A stretch of 64,000 nt of DNA from assembly GCA_900770635.1 (NCBI GenBank), contig CAAGLB010000163.1:62001-126000 (forward strand). The letters are read 5' to 3'. A program made the position numbers and the translations under genes. Under the pieces are notes generated by a model. It saw only the letters and a list, made by a program, of their open reading frames with translations. It searched no databases and was not told where the DNA came from. Below are positions 27,133 through 37,568 of this stretch, piece by piece. The stretch comes from an uncultured Alistipes sp. (GTDB taxonomy: Bacteria > Bacteroidota > Bacteroidia > Bacteroidales > Rikenellaceae). How positions within the stretch are numbered: the first letter of the stretch is position 1; every line of letters begins with the position of its first letter.

Positions 27133-30100
27133 ATGAAGAATCGCCGTATATTTGTTGAGAAATATCCACGATTTCAGGTCGAGGCCGAGACCTTGCGTCG
27201 TGAGCTAAATACTAACCTTGGCCTAAACATCGAGAGCCTTCGCTACATCAATGTGTACGACCTCTTTGGTTTCAGCGACGAGCTTGTTGAGAAGAGCCGC
27301 TACTCAGTCTTTGGTGAGGTTGTTACCGACTCTGTTACCGACGAGTGCGACATGCAGGGCATGCCATATCTTGCTGTTGAGTTTTTGCCTGGTCAGTTCG
27401 ACCAGCGTGCAGCCTCGGCTGTCGACTGCGTACACCTTATTGAGCCTAATGCTGAGGTTAAGATTAAGTCATCGCATATCCTCGTTTTCGATAGCAGCGT
27501 AACCCCTGAGGTTTTGGCTCGCATCGAGAAGTACTATATCAACGCTGTTGAGTCACGTAAGAAGAATCTCGAGGTGTTGAGCGATGCTGAGTCAGCAGAG
27601 ATCAAGTCGGTGCCTGTTCTCGAGGGCTTCCGTAATATGACGGAGGAGGACTTGGCGCCATACTGCAAGGCTAATGGCCTCGCTATGAATGCTGATGACC
27701 TACGTGAGGTTGTTAACTACTTCAAGCAGGAGGGCCGTGATCCTATCGAAACTGAGCTTCGTATCCTCGATACTTATTGGAGCGACCACTGCCGCCATAC
27801 AACATTCACTACCGAGATCGAGGAGATTACCCTCGACGAGTCGTTCATGAAGGCTGAGTTCGAGTCGTCACTCGAGCTTATGCGCAACATTCGCCAGGAG
27901 CTCGGCCGTGAGAATAAGAGCCTTTGCCTTATGGAGCTTGCAACTATCGGTGCTCGTTGGCTCAAGAAGCAGGGCAAGCTCGACGATATGGAGCAGAGTG
28001 AGGAGAACAACGCATGCTCTATCTTCGTGAATGTTGATGTTGATGGCGAGATGCAGCGCTGGTTGCTTCAGTTCAAAAACGAGACACATAACCACCCAAC
28101 AGAGATTGAGCCATTTGGTGGTGCTTCAACATGTCTTGGTGGCGCTATCCGTGATCCATTGTCAGGCCGTAGCTACGTTTACCAGGCTATGCGTGTTACG
28201 GGTGCTGGCGACATCTATAAGCCAGTTGATGAGACTATGGAGGGTAAGCTCCCACAGCGCATCATCTCAACAAAGGCTGCTGCTGGCTACTCGAGCTATG
28301 GCAACCAGATTGGCTTGGCCACTACGCATGTTCGTGAGGTCTACCACCCCGACTATGTTGCTAAGCGCTTGGAGGTAGGTGCTGTTGTTGGTGCTGTTAA
28401 GGCCGACAATGTACGTCGTGAGAGCCCAGCACCAGGCGATGTAGTGTTGTTGCTTGGTGGCCGCACAGGCCGTGATGGCGTGGGTGGCGCAACAGGCTCA
28501 TCTAAGGAGCATACGCTTAGCTCGTTGGAGGAGTGTAGCTCAGAGGTGCAGAAGGGTAATGCCCCTGAGGAGCGTAAGCTATCTCGTCTGTTCCGTCGTG
28601 GCGATGTTACTCGCCTCATCAAGAAGTCTAACGACTTTGGTGCTGGTGGTGTGAGCGTTGCTATTGGCGAGCTTACCGATGGTTTGGATATCTACCTTGA
28701 TCGTGTACCTACAAAGTATAAGGGCTTGAACTTCTCGGAGTTGGCTATCAGCGAGTCGCAGGAGCGTATGTCTGTAGTCATCGAGCGCAAGGACATGGAG
28801 CAGTTCATGGCTTTGTGCCACGAGGAGAATGTCGAGGTTACATACGTTGCCGATGTTACCGATACCCGCCGTATGCGCATGTATTGGGAGGATAAGGTTG
28901 TTGTTGACCTTTCACGTGACTTCATCGACTCGGCAGGTGCTAAGCACTACACAAAGATTAATATTGGCGCTGTGGAGAATGTCAACCCATTCGAGCGTAA
29001 GGTTGAGGGTGTGACAACCACTAAGCGCATGAAGAATAACCTCTCGGACGACAATGTCGTTTCGCAGAAGGGCTTGATAGAGATGTTTGACTCTACCATC
29101 GGTGCTTCAACCGTGTTGATGCCTTATGGTGGTAAGACACAGTGTACCGAGACTCAGGTCTCTGTTCAGAAGTTGCCAGTAGGTGGCGGCTTCACAAACA
29201 CAGCAAGTATCATGGCATACGGCTACAACCCATTTATCGCTAAGTGGAGCCCATACCATGGTGCTGCCTACGCTGTTGTTGATGCTTGTGCCAAGGTTGT
29301 TGCTGCGGGTGCTCGCTACAATAACATGCGCTTCTCTTATCAGGAGTACTTCGAGCGTATGACCGACGCTACATCGTGGGGTAAGCCACTCTCAGCGTTG
29401 CTTGGTGCATTGAAGATGCAGGTGGAGCTCGGCTTGCCATCTATCGGTGGTAAGGACTCTATGAGCGGTACATTCCGTGATATCAACGTGCCACCAATGC
29501 TCATGGCATTCGGTATTACCACTGTTGATGCACGCAACGTCATTAGCCCAGAGTTTAAGCAGGGTGGCAACTATATATATATAGTACGCCACACGCCTGA
29601 GGCTAACTATATGCCAAATGTCGAGCAGCTAAAGTCTAACTTCGACTTCGTGTCGGAGAAGATCATGCAGGGCGACATCAAGTCGGCATGGGCTGTTGGC
29701 TTCGGTGGTGTTGCCGAGGGTGTAGCTAAGATGGCCTTCGGTAATAAGGTTGGTGCATCGTTGGAGTGCGACGAGCAGATGTTGTATAACTACTCTTACG
29801 GCTCGTTTGTCGTTGAGAGCTGCCGCACACTCAACCACCCATCTGTGGAGCTTATCGGTAAGACTATCAACGAGGAGGCTATCTTCGTTAATGGCACACG
29901 CCTTCCTTTGGAGGAGCTGTTGGAGGCAAATACCGAGAAATATACAACCGTATATGCCGACAAGGGCAAGGCTGGCGAGGCTACTCGTGTAAGCGACGGT
30001 AAGGGCCTTGTTAAGAAGTACGAGGGACCAAAGGTCGACAAGGTTAAGGTATATATCCCTGTGTTCCCAGGTACTAACTGCGACTACGACACTGCTCGTG

Positions 30101-30840
30101 CCTTCGAGCGTGCTGGTGCTGAGGTCAAGATGACAGTCTTCAAGAACCTCACTGGCGAGGATGTATTCGCCTCTATCGAGGAGATGAAGAAGCATATTGA
30201 CGAGTGCCACATCATGGCGTTGGCTGGTGGTTTCTCGGCAGGTGATGAGCCAGATGGTAGCGGTAAGTTTATTGCTAACGTGCTTAACAATAAGGTTGTT
30301 GCCGACGCTATCCACGCCTTGTTGGATCGTGGTGGCTTGATGCTTGGTATCTGCAACGGTTTCCAGGCGTTGGTTAAGTCGGGCTTGTTGCCATACGGCC
30401 GCTTGGGCATGACTACTAAGGAGTCGCCAACATTGTTCCGCAACGATATCAACCGCCATATCTCACAGATTGTATCAACACGTATCGGTACTACTGCATC
30501 GCCATGGCTCAAGTCGTTCGAGGTGGGCGATGTTCACTCTATTGCTGTTAGCCACGGTGAGGGTAAGTTTGTTGTTAGCGACCAGCTTGCTGAGCAGCTC
30601 TTCCGCAATGGTCAGGTGGCATTCCAGTATGTTGATGCTGAGGGCCGTCCTACAACCGACTCGCCATACAACCCTAATGGTTCAAGCTTCGGTATCGAGG
30701 GTATCATCGATCCATCGGGCCAGATCTTGGGTAAGATGGGCCACACCGAGCGTTATGAGCGTGACCTTATGAAGAATATCCACGGTGAGAAGATTCAGGA
30801 TATCTTCGCAAATGCCGTTAACTACTTTCTTAACGAATAG
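27133..30840 (+). CDS. purL: Phosphoribosylformylglycinamidine synthase, single-chain
   Basis: This 1235-residue large-type PurL converts FGAR, glutamine and ATP to FGAM. The N-terminal PurS-like domain is followed by the catalytic core (DTYWSDHCRHTTF near 216-228; FKNETHNHPTEIEPFGGA near 316-333) and a C-terminal glutaminase. There the nucleophile Cys is present in LMLGICNGFQALV and the His in AVSHGEGKF. The glutaminase is therefore intact, unlike that of CarA in this window. It lies 27 nt after purE and 5 nt before purC. Confidence 0.97.
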   Translation: MKNRRIFVEKYPRFQVEAETLRRELNTNLGLNIESLRYINVYDLFGFSDELVEKSRYSVFGEVVTDSVTDECDMQGMPYLAVEFLPGQFDQRAASAVDCVHLIEPNAEVKIKSSHILVFDSSVTPEVLARIEKYYINAVESRKKNLEVLSDAESAEIKSVPVLEGFRNMTEEDLAPYCKANGLAMNADDLREVVNYFKQEGRDPIETELRILDTYWSDHCRHTTFTTEIEEITLDESFMKAEFESSLELMRNIRQELGRENKSLCLMELATIGARWLKKQGKLDDMEQSEENNACSIFVNVDVDGEMQRWLLQFKNETHNHPTEIEPFGGASTCLGGAIRDPLSGRSYVYQAMRVTGAGDIYKPVDETMEGKLPQRIISTKAAAGYSSYGNQIGLATTHVREVYHPDYVAKRLEVGAVVGAVKADNVRRESPAPGDVVLLLGGRTGRDGVGGATGSSKEHTLSSLEECSSEVQKGNAPEERKLSRLFRRGDVTRLIKKSNDFGAGGVSVAIGELTDGLDIYLDRVPTKYKGLNFSELAISESQERMSVVIERKDMEQFMALCHEENVEVTYVADVTDTRRMRMYWEDKVVVDLSRDFIDSAGAKHYTKINIGAVENVNPFERKVEGVTTTKRMKNNLSDDNVVSQKGLIEMFDSTIGASTVLMPYGGKTQCTETQVSVQKLPVGGGFTNTASIMAYGYNPFIAKWSPYHGAAYAVVDACAKVVAAGARYNNMRFSYQEYFERMTDATSWGKPLSALLGALKMQVELGLPSIGGKDSMSGTFRDINVPPMLMAFGITTVDARNVISPEFKQGGNYIYIVRHTPEANYMPNVEQLKSNFDFVSEKIMQGDIKSAWAVGFGGVAEGVAKMAFGNKVGASLECDEQMLYNYSYGSFVVESCRTLNHPSVELIGKTINEEAIFVNGTRLPLEELLEANTEKYTTVYADKGKAGEATRVSDGKGLVKKYEGPKVDKVKVYIPVFPGTNCDYDTARAFERAGAEVKMTVFKNLTGEDVFASIEEMKKHIDECHIMALAGGFSAGDEPDGSGKFIANVLNNKVVADAIHALLDRGGLMLGICNGFQALVKSGLLPYGRLGMTTKESPTLFRNDINRHISQIVSTRIGTTASPWLKSFEVGDVHSIAVSHGEGKFVVSDQLAEQLFRNGQVAFQYVDAEGRPTTDSPYNPNGSSFGIEGIIDPSGQILGKMGHTERYERDLMKNIHGEKIQDIFANAVNYFLNE

Positions 30841-30845
30841 TTGTT

Positions 30846-31562
30846 ATGACAAAGTTGGAACTTCAGTACGAAGGAAAGAACAAAAAGATATTTAATACTG
30901 ATAGCAAGGATCGTATCATCATCCAGTTTAAGGATGATGCTACGGCCTTCTATGGCATCAAGCACGCTAAGATCGAGAATAAGGGCAAGATGAACTGCTC
31001 GATATCGTCGATGTTGCTTGGCTACCTAAATGCTAATGGCGTGTCGACACACTTTGTCGAGAAGTGTGGCGACGACGAGCAGCTATGCCGTGTTGTCGAG
31101 CATATACCTATGGAGGTTATCGTGCGCAACATCATCGCTGGCTCTATGGCTAAGCGCCTCGGCTTGGAGAATGGCATCGTCCCCGAGAACACCATTTTCG
31201 ACCTATGCCTACGCAGCGAGGAGCTTGGCGATCCACTCATCAACGACCACCACGCTGTAGCTCTTGGCCTTGCATCTTACGAGGAACTTGCCAAGATCTA
31301 TGAGATATCGGCTAAGGTGAACCTCTTGCTTGGCGACATCTTGGACAAGGCGGGCATCAAGCTTGTCGACTTCAAGATTGAGTTTGGTCGTGACGACAGC
31401 GGCGAGTTGGTGCTTGCCGATGAGCTTACGCCCGACACCTGCCGCATGTGGGATAAAACCACTGGCGAGTGCATGGATAAGGATCGTTTCCGTCGAGATA
31501 TGGGCCGTGTGCGTGAAACCTATGCAGAGGTTGCCGCACGTATTGCTAATGTGTTAAAATAG
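30846..31562 (+). CDS. purC: SAICAR synthetase
   Basis: This 238-residue enzyme ligates aspartate to CAIR with ATP. The N-terminal YEGKNKKIF motif (9-17) is the phosphate-binding loop. RNIIAGSMAKRLG and the aspartate-contact segment IKLVDFKIEFGRD follow, with DELTPDTCRMWD near the C terminus. Length is typical of the bacterial short form. It is tightly packed between purL (5 nt) and purF (8 nt). Confidence 0.97.
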   Translation: MTKLELQYEGKNKKIFNTDSKDRIIIQFKDDATAFYGIKHAKIENKGKMNCSISSMLLGYLNANGVSTHFVEKCGDDEQLCRVVEHIPMEVIVRNIIAGSMAKRLGLENGIVPENTIFDLCLRSEELGDPLINDHHAVALGLASYEELAKIYEISAKVNLLLGDILDKAGIKLVDFKIEFGRDDSGELVLADELTPDTCRMWDKTTGECMDKDRFRRDMGRVRETYAEVAARIANVLK

Positions 31563-31570
31563 TTGGACTT

Positions 31571-32974
31571 ATGCTTAAAGATTCATTAGATATATATGGC
31601 GACGACCTGCACGAGGAGTGCGGTGTGTTTGGCGTGTTTGGCGTGAACGATGCCGCAAACCTTGCATACTATGGTCTTCATGCCTTGCAGCATCGTGGTC
31701 AGGAGGCATGCGGTATCTCGGCTTTCGATGGCGAGAAACTAAATACCGTAAAGGGTGAGGGCCTTGTTACCGAGGTCTTCAACCAGCAGAAGCTTGAGAA
31801 GCTTAAAGGTAGCATCGCTATCGGCCATGTGCGCTATGCCACAACAGGTGGCGGTGGAGCTAACAATGTTCAGCCATTCTCGTTCCACCACCATACAGGC
31901 GACTTTGCCCTTGCGCATAATGGTAACTTGGTAAACTCTAAGGAGTTGGCTCGCTACCTCGAGGTGCGTGGCTCGTTGTTCCACTCGTCGAGCGATAGTG
32001 AGCTCTTGGCTCACCTCGTGAAGAAGGATAAGAGCGAGAATAAGCGTATCGACAATATCATGGAGGCTCTCAATATGTTGGAGGGTGCTTTTGCATTCTT
32101 GATTATGACCAAGAATCGCATCTATGCCTGCCGTGATAAGCATGGCTTGCGTCCTTTGGCTTTGGGTAAGCTGGGCGATGGCTATGTCATCAGCTCTGAG
32201 ACATGTGCTTTGGATATTGTTGGTGCCGAGTATATTCGTGATATCGAGCCAGGCGAGGTTATCTCTATCGACCAGAATCATGGTGTGCGCACCAACAAAT
32301 ACTCGCTCTACCAGCGCCACCTTATGTGCGCTATGGAGTATATCTACTTTGCTCGCCCTGATAGCGATATCGAGGGCTGCAATGTCCACACCTTCCGCAA
32401 GATGTCGGGTAAGTATCTCTACGAGCAGTCGCCTATCGAGGCAGATGTGGTTATCGGTGTTCCCGACTCGAGCATCAGCGCCGCTATCGGCTACTCAGAG
32501 GCCAGCGGCATCCCTTACGAGATGGGCCTTGTCAAGAACAAGTATGTGGCACGTACCTTCATTCAGCCATCGCAGGAGATGCGTGAGAAGGGTGTCCGTA
32601 TGAAGCTCTCGGCAGTGCGCTCGTTGGTTAAGGATAAGCGTGTGGTGCTCATCGACGACTCTATCGTGCGTGGTACTACGTCGCTCCGCATCGTTCGTTT
32701 GTTGAAGGAGGCGGGTGCTAAAGAGGTGCATGTGCGTATTGCGAGTCCTGCTATTACCAACCCTTGCTTCTACGGTATCGACATGTCGACACGTGAGGAG
32801 CTGTTGTGTGCTCGTATGTCGAAGGATGAGGCATGCAAGGCTATCGAGGCCGACTCGTTGGAGTTCTTGACGGAGGAGTCGTTGCTCAAGTCGGGCAACC
32901 GCAAGGAGTTGTGCATGTCATGTTTCAATGGATGCTATCCAACATCGTTGTATCAAAATAAGTTGAATAAATAA
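31571..32974 (+). CDS. purF: Amidophosphoribosyltransferase
   Basis: This 467-residue enzyme starts purine synthesis by making phosphoribosylamine from PRPP and glutamine. It has a 16-residue propeptide; after cleavage Cys17 (HEEC-GVFG) becomes the N-terminal nucleophile. The PRPP-binding motif [14 protein letters not shown] is near 357-370. C-terminal cysteines (CMSCFNGC, with others upstream) fit the B. subtilis-like form that carries a [4Fe-4S] cluster. It lies 8 nt after purC. Confidence 0.97.
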   Translation: MLKDSLDIYGDDLHEECGVFGVFGVNDAANLAYYGLHALQHRGQEACGISAFDGEKLNTVKGEGLVTEVFNQQKLEKLKGSIAIGHVRYATTGGGGANNVQPFSFHHHTGDFALAHNGNLVNSKELARYLEVRGSLFHSSSDSELLAHLVKKDKSENKRIDNIMEALNMLEGAFAFLIMTKNRIYACRDKHGLRPLALGKLGDGYVISSETCALDIVGAEYIRDIEPGEVISIDQNHGVRTNKYSLYQRHLMCAMEYIYFARPDSDIEGCNVHTFRKMSGKYLYEQSPIEADVVIGVPDSSISAAIGYSEASGIPYEMGLVKNKYVARTFIQPSQEMREKGVRMKLSAVRSLVKDKRVVLIDDSIVRGTTSLRIVRLLKEAGAKEVHVRIASPAITNPCFYGIDMSTREELLCARMSKDEACKAIEADSLEFLTEESLLKSGNRKELCMSCFNGCYPTSLYQNKLNK

Positions 32975-32991
32975 TAATAAAATATATAAGT

Positions 32992-34020
32992 ATGGCAAAA
33001 AGTTACGAAGCAGCTGGTGTAAATCTCGAGGCTGGTTACGAAGTTGTTCGACGCATTAAGTCGCATGTAGCATCAACCAAGCGTGTTGGTTCTATGGGTA
33101 ATATTGGCGCATTTGGCGGTATGTTTGACCTTGCAGCTCTCAACATCAAGGAGCCTGTGTTGGTTAGCGGTACCGATGGTGTAGGCACAAAGCTTAAGCT
33201 TGCGTTTGAGATGGATAAGCACGATACTATCGGTATCGACGCTGTTGCTATGTGCGTAAACGATGTTTTGGCGCAGGGTGCTGAGCCACTCGTTTTCCTC
33301 GACTATGTTGCTGTTGGCCACAACGAGCCAGCTAAGGTCGAGGCTATCGTTGCGGGTGTTGCTGAGGGTTGCCGTCAGGCTGGTTGTGCCTTGGTCGGTG
33401 GCGAAACTGCCGAGATGCCAGGCATGTATCAGGATGGCGAGTACGACATCGCAGGTTTTACCGTAGGTGTTGTTGAGCGTTCTAAGCTTATCGACGCTGG
33501 CGAGCGTGTTAAGGTTGGTGATGTGTTGGTAGGTATCGCATCTACTGGTGTTCACTCTAACGGCTTTAGCCTTGTGCGTAAGGTGGTTAGCGATAACAAC
33601 CTTAAGCTCTCGGAGAAGTATGAGGAGCTTGGTGACCGCACTTTGGGCGATGCACTATTGGCTCCTACACGCATCTACGTAAAGCAGGTGTTGAAGGTTA
33701 TCGCTGAGTGCGATGTTCACGGCATCAGCCACATCACAGGTGGTGGTTTCGACGAGAATATCCCACGCATCTTGAAGGATGGCCAGGGTGTCGAGGTTAA
33801 GGAGGGCACATGGGAGATTTTGCCTATCTTCCGCCTCTTGGAGAAGTATGGTAAGGTTGCTCACCGTGAGATGTTCAACATCTTCAACATGGGTATCGGT
33901 ATGGTTATCGCTTTGCCTGAGGCTGATGCCCAGAAGGCTATCTCTATCCTTGCTGAGTGTGGCGAGAAGGCATCGGTTATCGGTAAGGTTATCGAGGGCG
34001 AGGGCGTAACAATTATCTAA
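32992..34020 (+). CDS. purM: Phosphoribosylformylglycinamidine cyclo-ligase
   Basis: This 342-residue AIR synthetase closes FGAM to AIR with ATP. The motif [14 protein letters not shown] is near 60-73, and [11 protein letters not shown] and [13 protein letters not shown] are diagnostic of the PurM fold. It lies 17 nt after purF and 8 nt before the purN ATG. Confidence 0.97.
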   Translation: MAKSYEAAGVNLEAGYEVVRRIKSHVASTKRVGSMGNIGAFGGMFDLAALNIKEPVLVSGTDGVGTKLKLAFEMDKHDTIGIDAVAMCVNDVLAQGAEPLVFLDYVAVGHNEPAKVEAIVAGVAEGCRQAGCALVGGETAEMPGMYQDGEYDIAGFTVGVVERSKLIDAGERVKVGDVLVGIASTGVHSNGFSLVRKVVSDNNLKLSEKYEELGDRTLGDALLAPTRIYVKQVLKVIAECDVHGISHITGGGFDENIPRILKDGQGVEVKEGTWEILPIFRLLEKYGKVAHREMFNIFNMGIGMVIALPEADAQKAISILAECGEKASVIGKVIEGEGVTII

Positions 34021-34028
34021 TTTTGGCT

Positions 34029-34604
34029 ATGAAGAAGACAAGATTGGCAGTCTTTGCAAGTGGCAGCGGCAGCAACTATCAGGCTATCGCTGAGGCTTGC
34101 CAGGATGGTCGCATCAATGCCGAGATTGTGCTGTTGGTTTGTGATAAGCCAGGTGCGAAGGTATTGGAGCGTGCCGAGCGTTTTGGCACTGAGTGCTTTG
34201 CGTTTAATCCCAAGGAGTATGCCTCACGTGAGGCTTACGAGACTGTTTTGGCAACCATGCTCGATGAGCGTGGGGTAGACTTTGTCTGCCTCGCAGGATA
34301 TATGCGCATTGTGGGTAAGGTCTTGTTGGAGCGCTACGAGCAGCGCATCGTAAATATCCACCCATCGTTGCTTCCTTCGTTTAAGGGTGCTCACGCCATT
34401 CAGGACGCTGTGGACTATGGTGTCAAAATCTTTGGTGTTACAACCCACTTCGTTGACGAGACTTTGGATGGTGGTCGCATCATCGACCAGGGTGCTATTG
34501 TCTACGAGGGCGACGACATTGAGGAGCTTACCAACCTCATTCACAACATTGAGCACAAGCTCTATGTTAAGACTATTAACAAATTGATAAATAAGAAATA
34601 TTAA
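34029..34604 (+). CDS. purN: Glycinamide ribonucleotide formyltransferase
   Basis: This 191-residue enzyme transfers a formyl group from 10-formyl-tetrahydrofolate to GAR. The N-terminal phosphate loop ASGSGSNYQA is at about 10-19. The catalytic Asn-His-Asp set lies in NIHPSLLPSFKG and the later THFVDETLDGG region. I use the ATG at 34029; an upstream TTG at 34023 is possible but less likely. The formyl donor comes from FolD further down the operon. Confidence 0.96.
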   Translation: MKKTRLAVFASGSGSNYQAIAEACQDGRINAEIVLLVCDKPGAKVLERAERFGTECFAFNPKEYASREAYETVLATMLDERGVDFVCLAGYMRIVGKVLLERYEQRIVNIHPSLLPSFKGAHAIQDAVDYGVKIFGVTTHFVDETLDGGRIIDQGAIVYEGDDIEELTNLIHNIEHKLYVKTINKLINKKY

Positions 34605-34616
34605 TATAGATAAGAT

Positions 34617-36146
34617 ATGCGAGCATTAGTTAGTGTTAGCGACAAGCGTGGTGTAGTGGAGTTCTGCCAGAACCTACGTCGCCTTGGTTGGGAGATTATT
34701 GCCACAGGAGGTACGCAGAAACTTTTGGACGATAGCGGTGTTAAGACTATCGGCATTAGCGATGTTACGGGCTTCCCTGAAATTTGTGACGGTCGTGTTA
34801 AGACGCTTCACCCTAAGGTGCATGGCGGCTTGTTGGCACGTCGTGACGACGAGAGCCACCTTCAGGCCTTGCGTGAGAACTCTATCGAGTTCATCGACAT
34901 GGTATGTGTCAACCTCTATCCTTTCCGTCAGACTATTGCTAAGCCTGATGTTAAGATGGAGGACGCAATCGAGAATATCGACATCGGCGGCCCATCAATG
35001 TTGCGCTCGGCAGCTAAGAACTATCGTGACGTGACTGTTGTGTGCGACCCTGAGGATTATGCTCGTATCATCAGCGAGATTGAGGCTACAGGCAACACAA
35101 CGCCTAAGACACGTCTTGAGCTATCGGCAAAGGCATATACGCACACTGCTGAGTATGATATGTGCATCGCTACATATATGCGTAAGCAGGCCGAGCTTAA
35201 CGAGAAGTTGTTTGCGTCGTTCGACCTCGTGCAGTCGTTGCGCTATGGCGAGAACCCTCATCAGGAGGCTAAGTTCTACGCTTCGGCAGATGTTGTGCCA
35301 TTCTCGTTGGCTACAGCTAAGCAGCTCAACGGCAAGGAGATGTCGTACAACAACATTCAGGACGCTAACGCTGCACTCAATATTGTGCGTGAGTTTAGCG
35401 AGCCATTTGCCGTAGGCCTAAAGCACATGAATCCTTGCGGTGCAGCTATTGGCGCTGATATTAAGGAGGCGTGGACTAAGGCATACGAGGCTGATACAGT
35501 AAGTATCTTCGGCGGTATCGTAGCTGTTAACCGTGAGATTACTAAGGAGGTGGCAGAGCTTATGAAGCCTATCTTCTTGGAGATTATCATGGCGCCATCG
35601 TTTAGCGACGAGGCTCTTGAAGTGTTGTGCACAAAGAAGAACCTTCGTCTCTTGCAGGTAGATATGACTCAGTCTGACGCTACTCAGACTCAGTATGTGT
35701 CGGTAAATGGTGGCTTGCTTGTTCAGAAGCTCGATACAGAGACTAAGGAGGTTGTTGCCGACATGTGTGCTACTGAGCGTAAGCCATCAGCTAAGGAGCT
35801 CGAGGATATGAACTTCGGCTGGAGAATTGTTAAGCACGTTAAGTCTAACGCTATCGTTGCTGTCAAGGACGGTCATACTATCGGTGTGGGTGCTGGTCAG
35901 ATGAACCGTGTGGGTTCAGCGGAGATTGCTCTTAAGCAGGCTAAGGCGGCAGGCTTCACTGAGGGCCTTGTACTTGCCTCTGACGGCTTTTTCCCATTCG
36001 ACGATACTGTGACACTTGCACGTGAGTATGGCGTTACTGCTTTGGTGCAGCCAGGTGGCTCAGTGCGTGACGAGGACTCAGTGAAGAAGGCTGATGAGTT
36101 CGGCATGACTATGCTCATGACCGGCATGCGTCACTTCAAACATTAA
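34617..36146 (+). CDS. purH: Bifunctional AICAR transformylase / IMP cyclohydrolase
   Basis: This 509-residue protein catalyses the last two steps to IMP. The N-terminal cyclohydrolase domain begins MRALVSVSDKRGVVEF and has GRVKTLHPKVHGG near 62-74. The C-terminal transformylase has the Lys-His pair in AVGLKHMNPCGAAIG near 263-277. Full length for the family. Structured repeat copy B starts at its stop codon, separating it from purD by 162 nt. Confidence 0.97.
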   Translation: MRALVSVSDKRGVVEFCQNLRRLGWEIIATGGTQKLLDDSGVKTIGISDVTGFPEICDGRVKTLHPKVHGGLLARRDDESHLQALRENSIEFIDMVCVNLYPFRQTIAKPDVKMEDAIENIDIGGPSMLRSAAKNYRDVTVVCDPEDYARIISEIEATGNTTPKTRLELSAKAYTHTAEYDMCIATYMRKQAELNEKLFASFDLVQSLRYGENPHQEAKFYASADVVPFSLATAKQLNGKEMSYNNIQDANAALNIVREFSEPFAVGLKHMNPCGAAIGADIKEAWTKAYEADTVSIFGGIVAVNREITKEVAELMKPIFLEIIMAPSFSDEALEVLCTKKNLRLLQVDMTQSDATQTQYVSVNGGLLVQKLDTETKEVVADMCATERKPSAKELEDMNFGWRIVKHVKSNAIVAVKDGHTIGVGAGQMNRVGSAEIALKQAKAAGFTEGLVLASDGFFPFDDTVTLAREYGVTALVQPGGSVRDEDSVKKADEFGMTMLMTGMRHFKH

Positions 36147-36272
36147 TTTGTTGTGATAAGGGGTCATCTACTGCCGCTAGCAAATTGTCTCAGCAATGGG
36201 CAGTACGTCAAGTACAGCCCATCGCTTCGAAATTTACCGAGCGTTGTATCTAACCCCTTCTAACAACAAATT
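36144..36272 (+). repeat. Structured intergenic repeat, copy B
   Basis: It starts at the purH TAA. The outer stem pairs 36145-36154 (AATTTGTTGT) perfectly with 36263-36272, then AAGGGG (36158-36163) pairs with CCCCTT (36254-36259). Inside, CATCTACTGCCGCTA and CCGAGCGTTGTATCT are identical to copy A. The central hairpin (36192-36201 with 36217-36226) is capped by GTAC...GTAC. It lies inside the purine operon, so it would be in the mRNA between purH and purD. Confidence 0.88.
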
Positions 36273-36308
36273 TGAGATAATGTATAATTGTAACTAATTG
36301 CTAATAAA

Positions 36309-37553
36309 ATGAATGTTTTAGTTATTGGCTCTGGTGGCCGTGAGCATGCTATTGTCGAGGCGTTGTCACGCTCACCTAAGAACCCGAAGATATATTGTGC
36401 TCCAGGAAATGCTGGTATCGCTCAGTTGGCTGAGTGCGTGGCGATCAAGGATACCGAGGTCGAGAAGCTCGTTGAGTTTGCCTTGGCTAACAACGTGGAG
36501 CTTACTGTCGTAGGCCCTGAGGCTGCGTTGGCAGCAGGTGTTGTTGACCGCTTCCAGCAGGAGGGCCTTCTAATTTTTGGCCCTACTAAGGCAGCTGCCG
36601 AGATCGAGGCAAGCAAGGACTTTGCTAAGCGCCTTATGGTTAAATACGACGTGCCTACTGCCGCTTATGCTACATTCTCTGACTTCGACGAGGCTATGGA
36701 TTACGTGCGTAAGGGCTCGTTGCCAACAGTGTTGAAATATGACGGCTTGGCAGCAGGTAAGGGTGTAGTTATTGCTACAACCATGGAGGAGGCTGAGGCT
36801 ACACTCCGTGACATGTTGCTCGACACTAAGTTTGGCGAGGGTAGGGTGGTTATTGAGGAGTTCCTCACTGGCGAGGAGTTCTCGCTCATGTGCTTCGTTG
36901 CGGGCAACAAGATTTGCGCTATGCCCGTAGCTCAGGATCACAAGCGTGCCTACGACAACGACGAAGGTCCAAATACAGGTGGCATGGGTGCTTACACCGA
37001 GTTGCCATTTATCTCGGCTGAGGATCACGCCTATGCCATGACAAACATCATGCAGCGTGTTGCCGATGCAATGGTTGCGGAGGGCACTCCATTTAGCGGT
37101 GTGTTGTACGGTGGCTTGATGAAGACTCCTAACGGCATCAAGGTTATCGAGTTTAACGCTCGCTTTGGTGATCCCGAGACCGAGGTTGTGTTGCCACGTT
37201 TGTCGAGCGACGCTATCGATGTATTCTCGGCTGTAGCACGTGGCGAGCAGCCTGTGGCTGAGTGGTCTGATGAGGCTACATTGGGCATTGTGTTGGCATC
37301 GAATGGCTACCCAGGCGACTATACTAAGGGCCATGTTATTCGTGGCACCGAGCGTGTGGAGTGTAAGCTCTACCACATGGGTACTCAGCTTAAGGATGGC
37401 GAGTTGGTAACGGCTGGTGGTCGCGTAATGTTTGTTGTTGCTTCGGCACCAACACTCCGTGAGGCACAGCTCAAGGCTCGCGAGGAGATTTCTAAGATCG
37501 AGTGCGACAACCTCTTCCATCGCACCGATATTGGAAATAAAGCGTTTAAATAA
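36309..37553 (+). CDS. purD: Phosphoribosylamine-glycine ligase
   Basis: This 414-residue ATP-grasp enzyme makes GAR from phosphoribosylamine and glycine. The N-terminal loop VIGSGGREHAI is at 4-14, the ATP-grasp lysine region is VLKYDGLAAGKGV near 141-153, and GPNTGGMGAY near 221-230 is diagnostic. The gene follows copy B, with a short AT-rich spacer (36273-36308) and no strong promoter seen, so it probably depends on readthrough from upstream. Confidence 0.96.
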   Translation: MNVLVIGSGGREHAIVEALSRSPKNPKIYCAPGNAGIAQLAECVAIKDTEVEKLVEFALANNVELTVVGPEAALAAGVVDRFQQEGLLIFGPTKAAAEIEASKDFAKRLMVKYDVPTAAYATFSDFDEAMDYVRKGSLPTVLKYDGLAAGKGVVIATTMEEAEATLRDMLLDTKFGEGRVVIEEFLTGEEFSLMCFVAGNKICAMPVAQDHKRAYDNDEGPNTGGMGAYTELPFISAEDHAYAMTNIMQRVADAMVAEGTPFSGVLYGGLMKTPNGIKVIEFNARFGDPETEVVLPRLSSDAIDVFSAVARGEQPVAEWSDEATLGIVLASNGYPGDYTKGHVIRGTERVECKLYHMGTQLKDGELVTAGGRVMFVVASAPTLREAQLKAREEISKIECDNLFHRTDIGNKAFK

Positions 37554-37568
37554 TAAAATGTTAAGTAT

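Noticed and set aside
29629..30459. 276-codon minus-strand frame opposite purL
   Set aside because: It lies wholly antisense to the conserved PurL coding sequence, has no signal, motif or promoter, and reflects codon bias of the real gene.
36570..37520. 316-codon minus-strand frame opposite purD
   Set aside because: Antisense shadow of purD without recognisable protein features.
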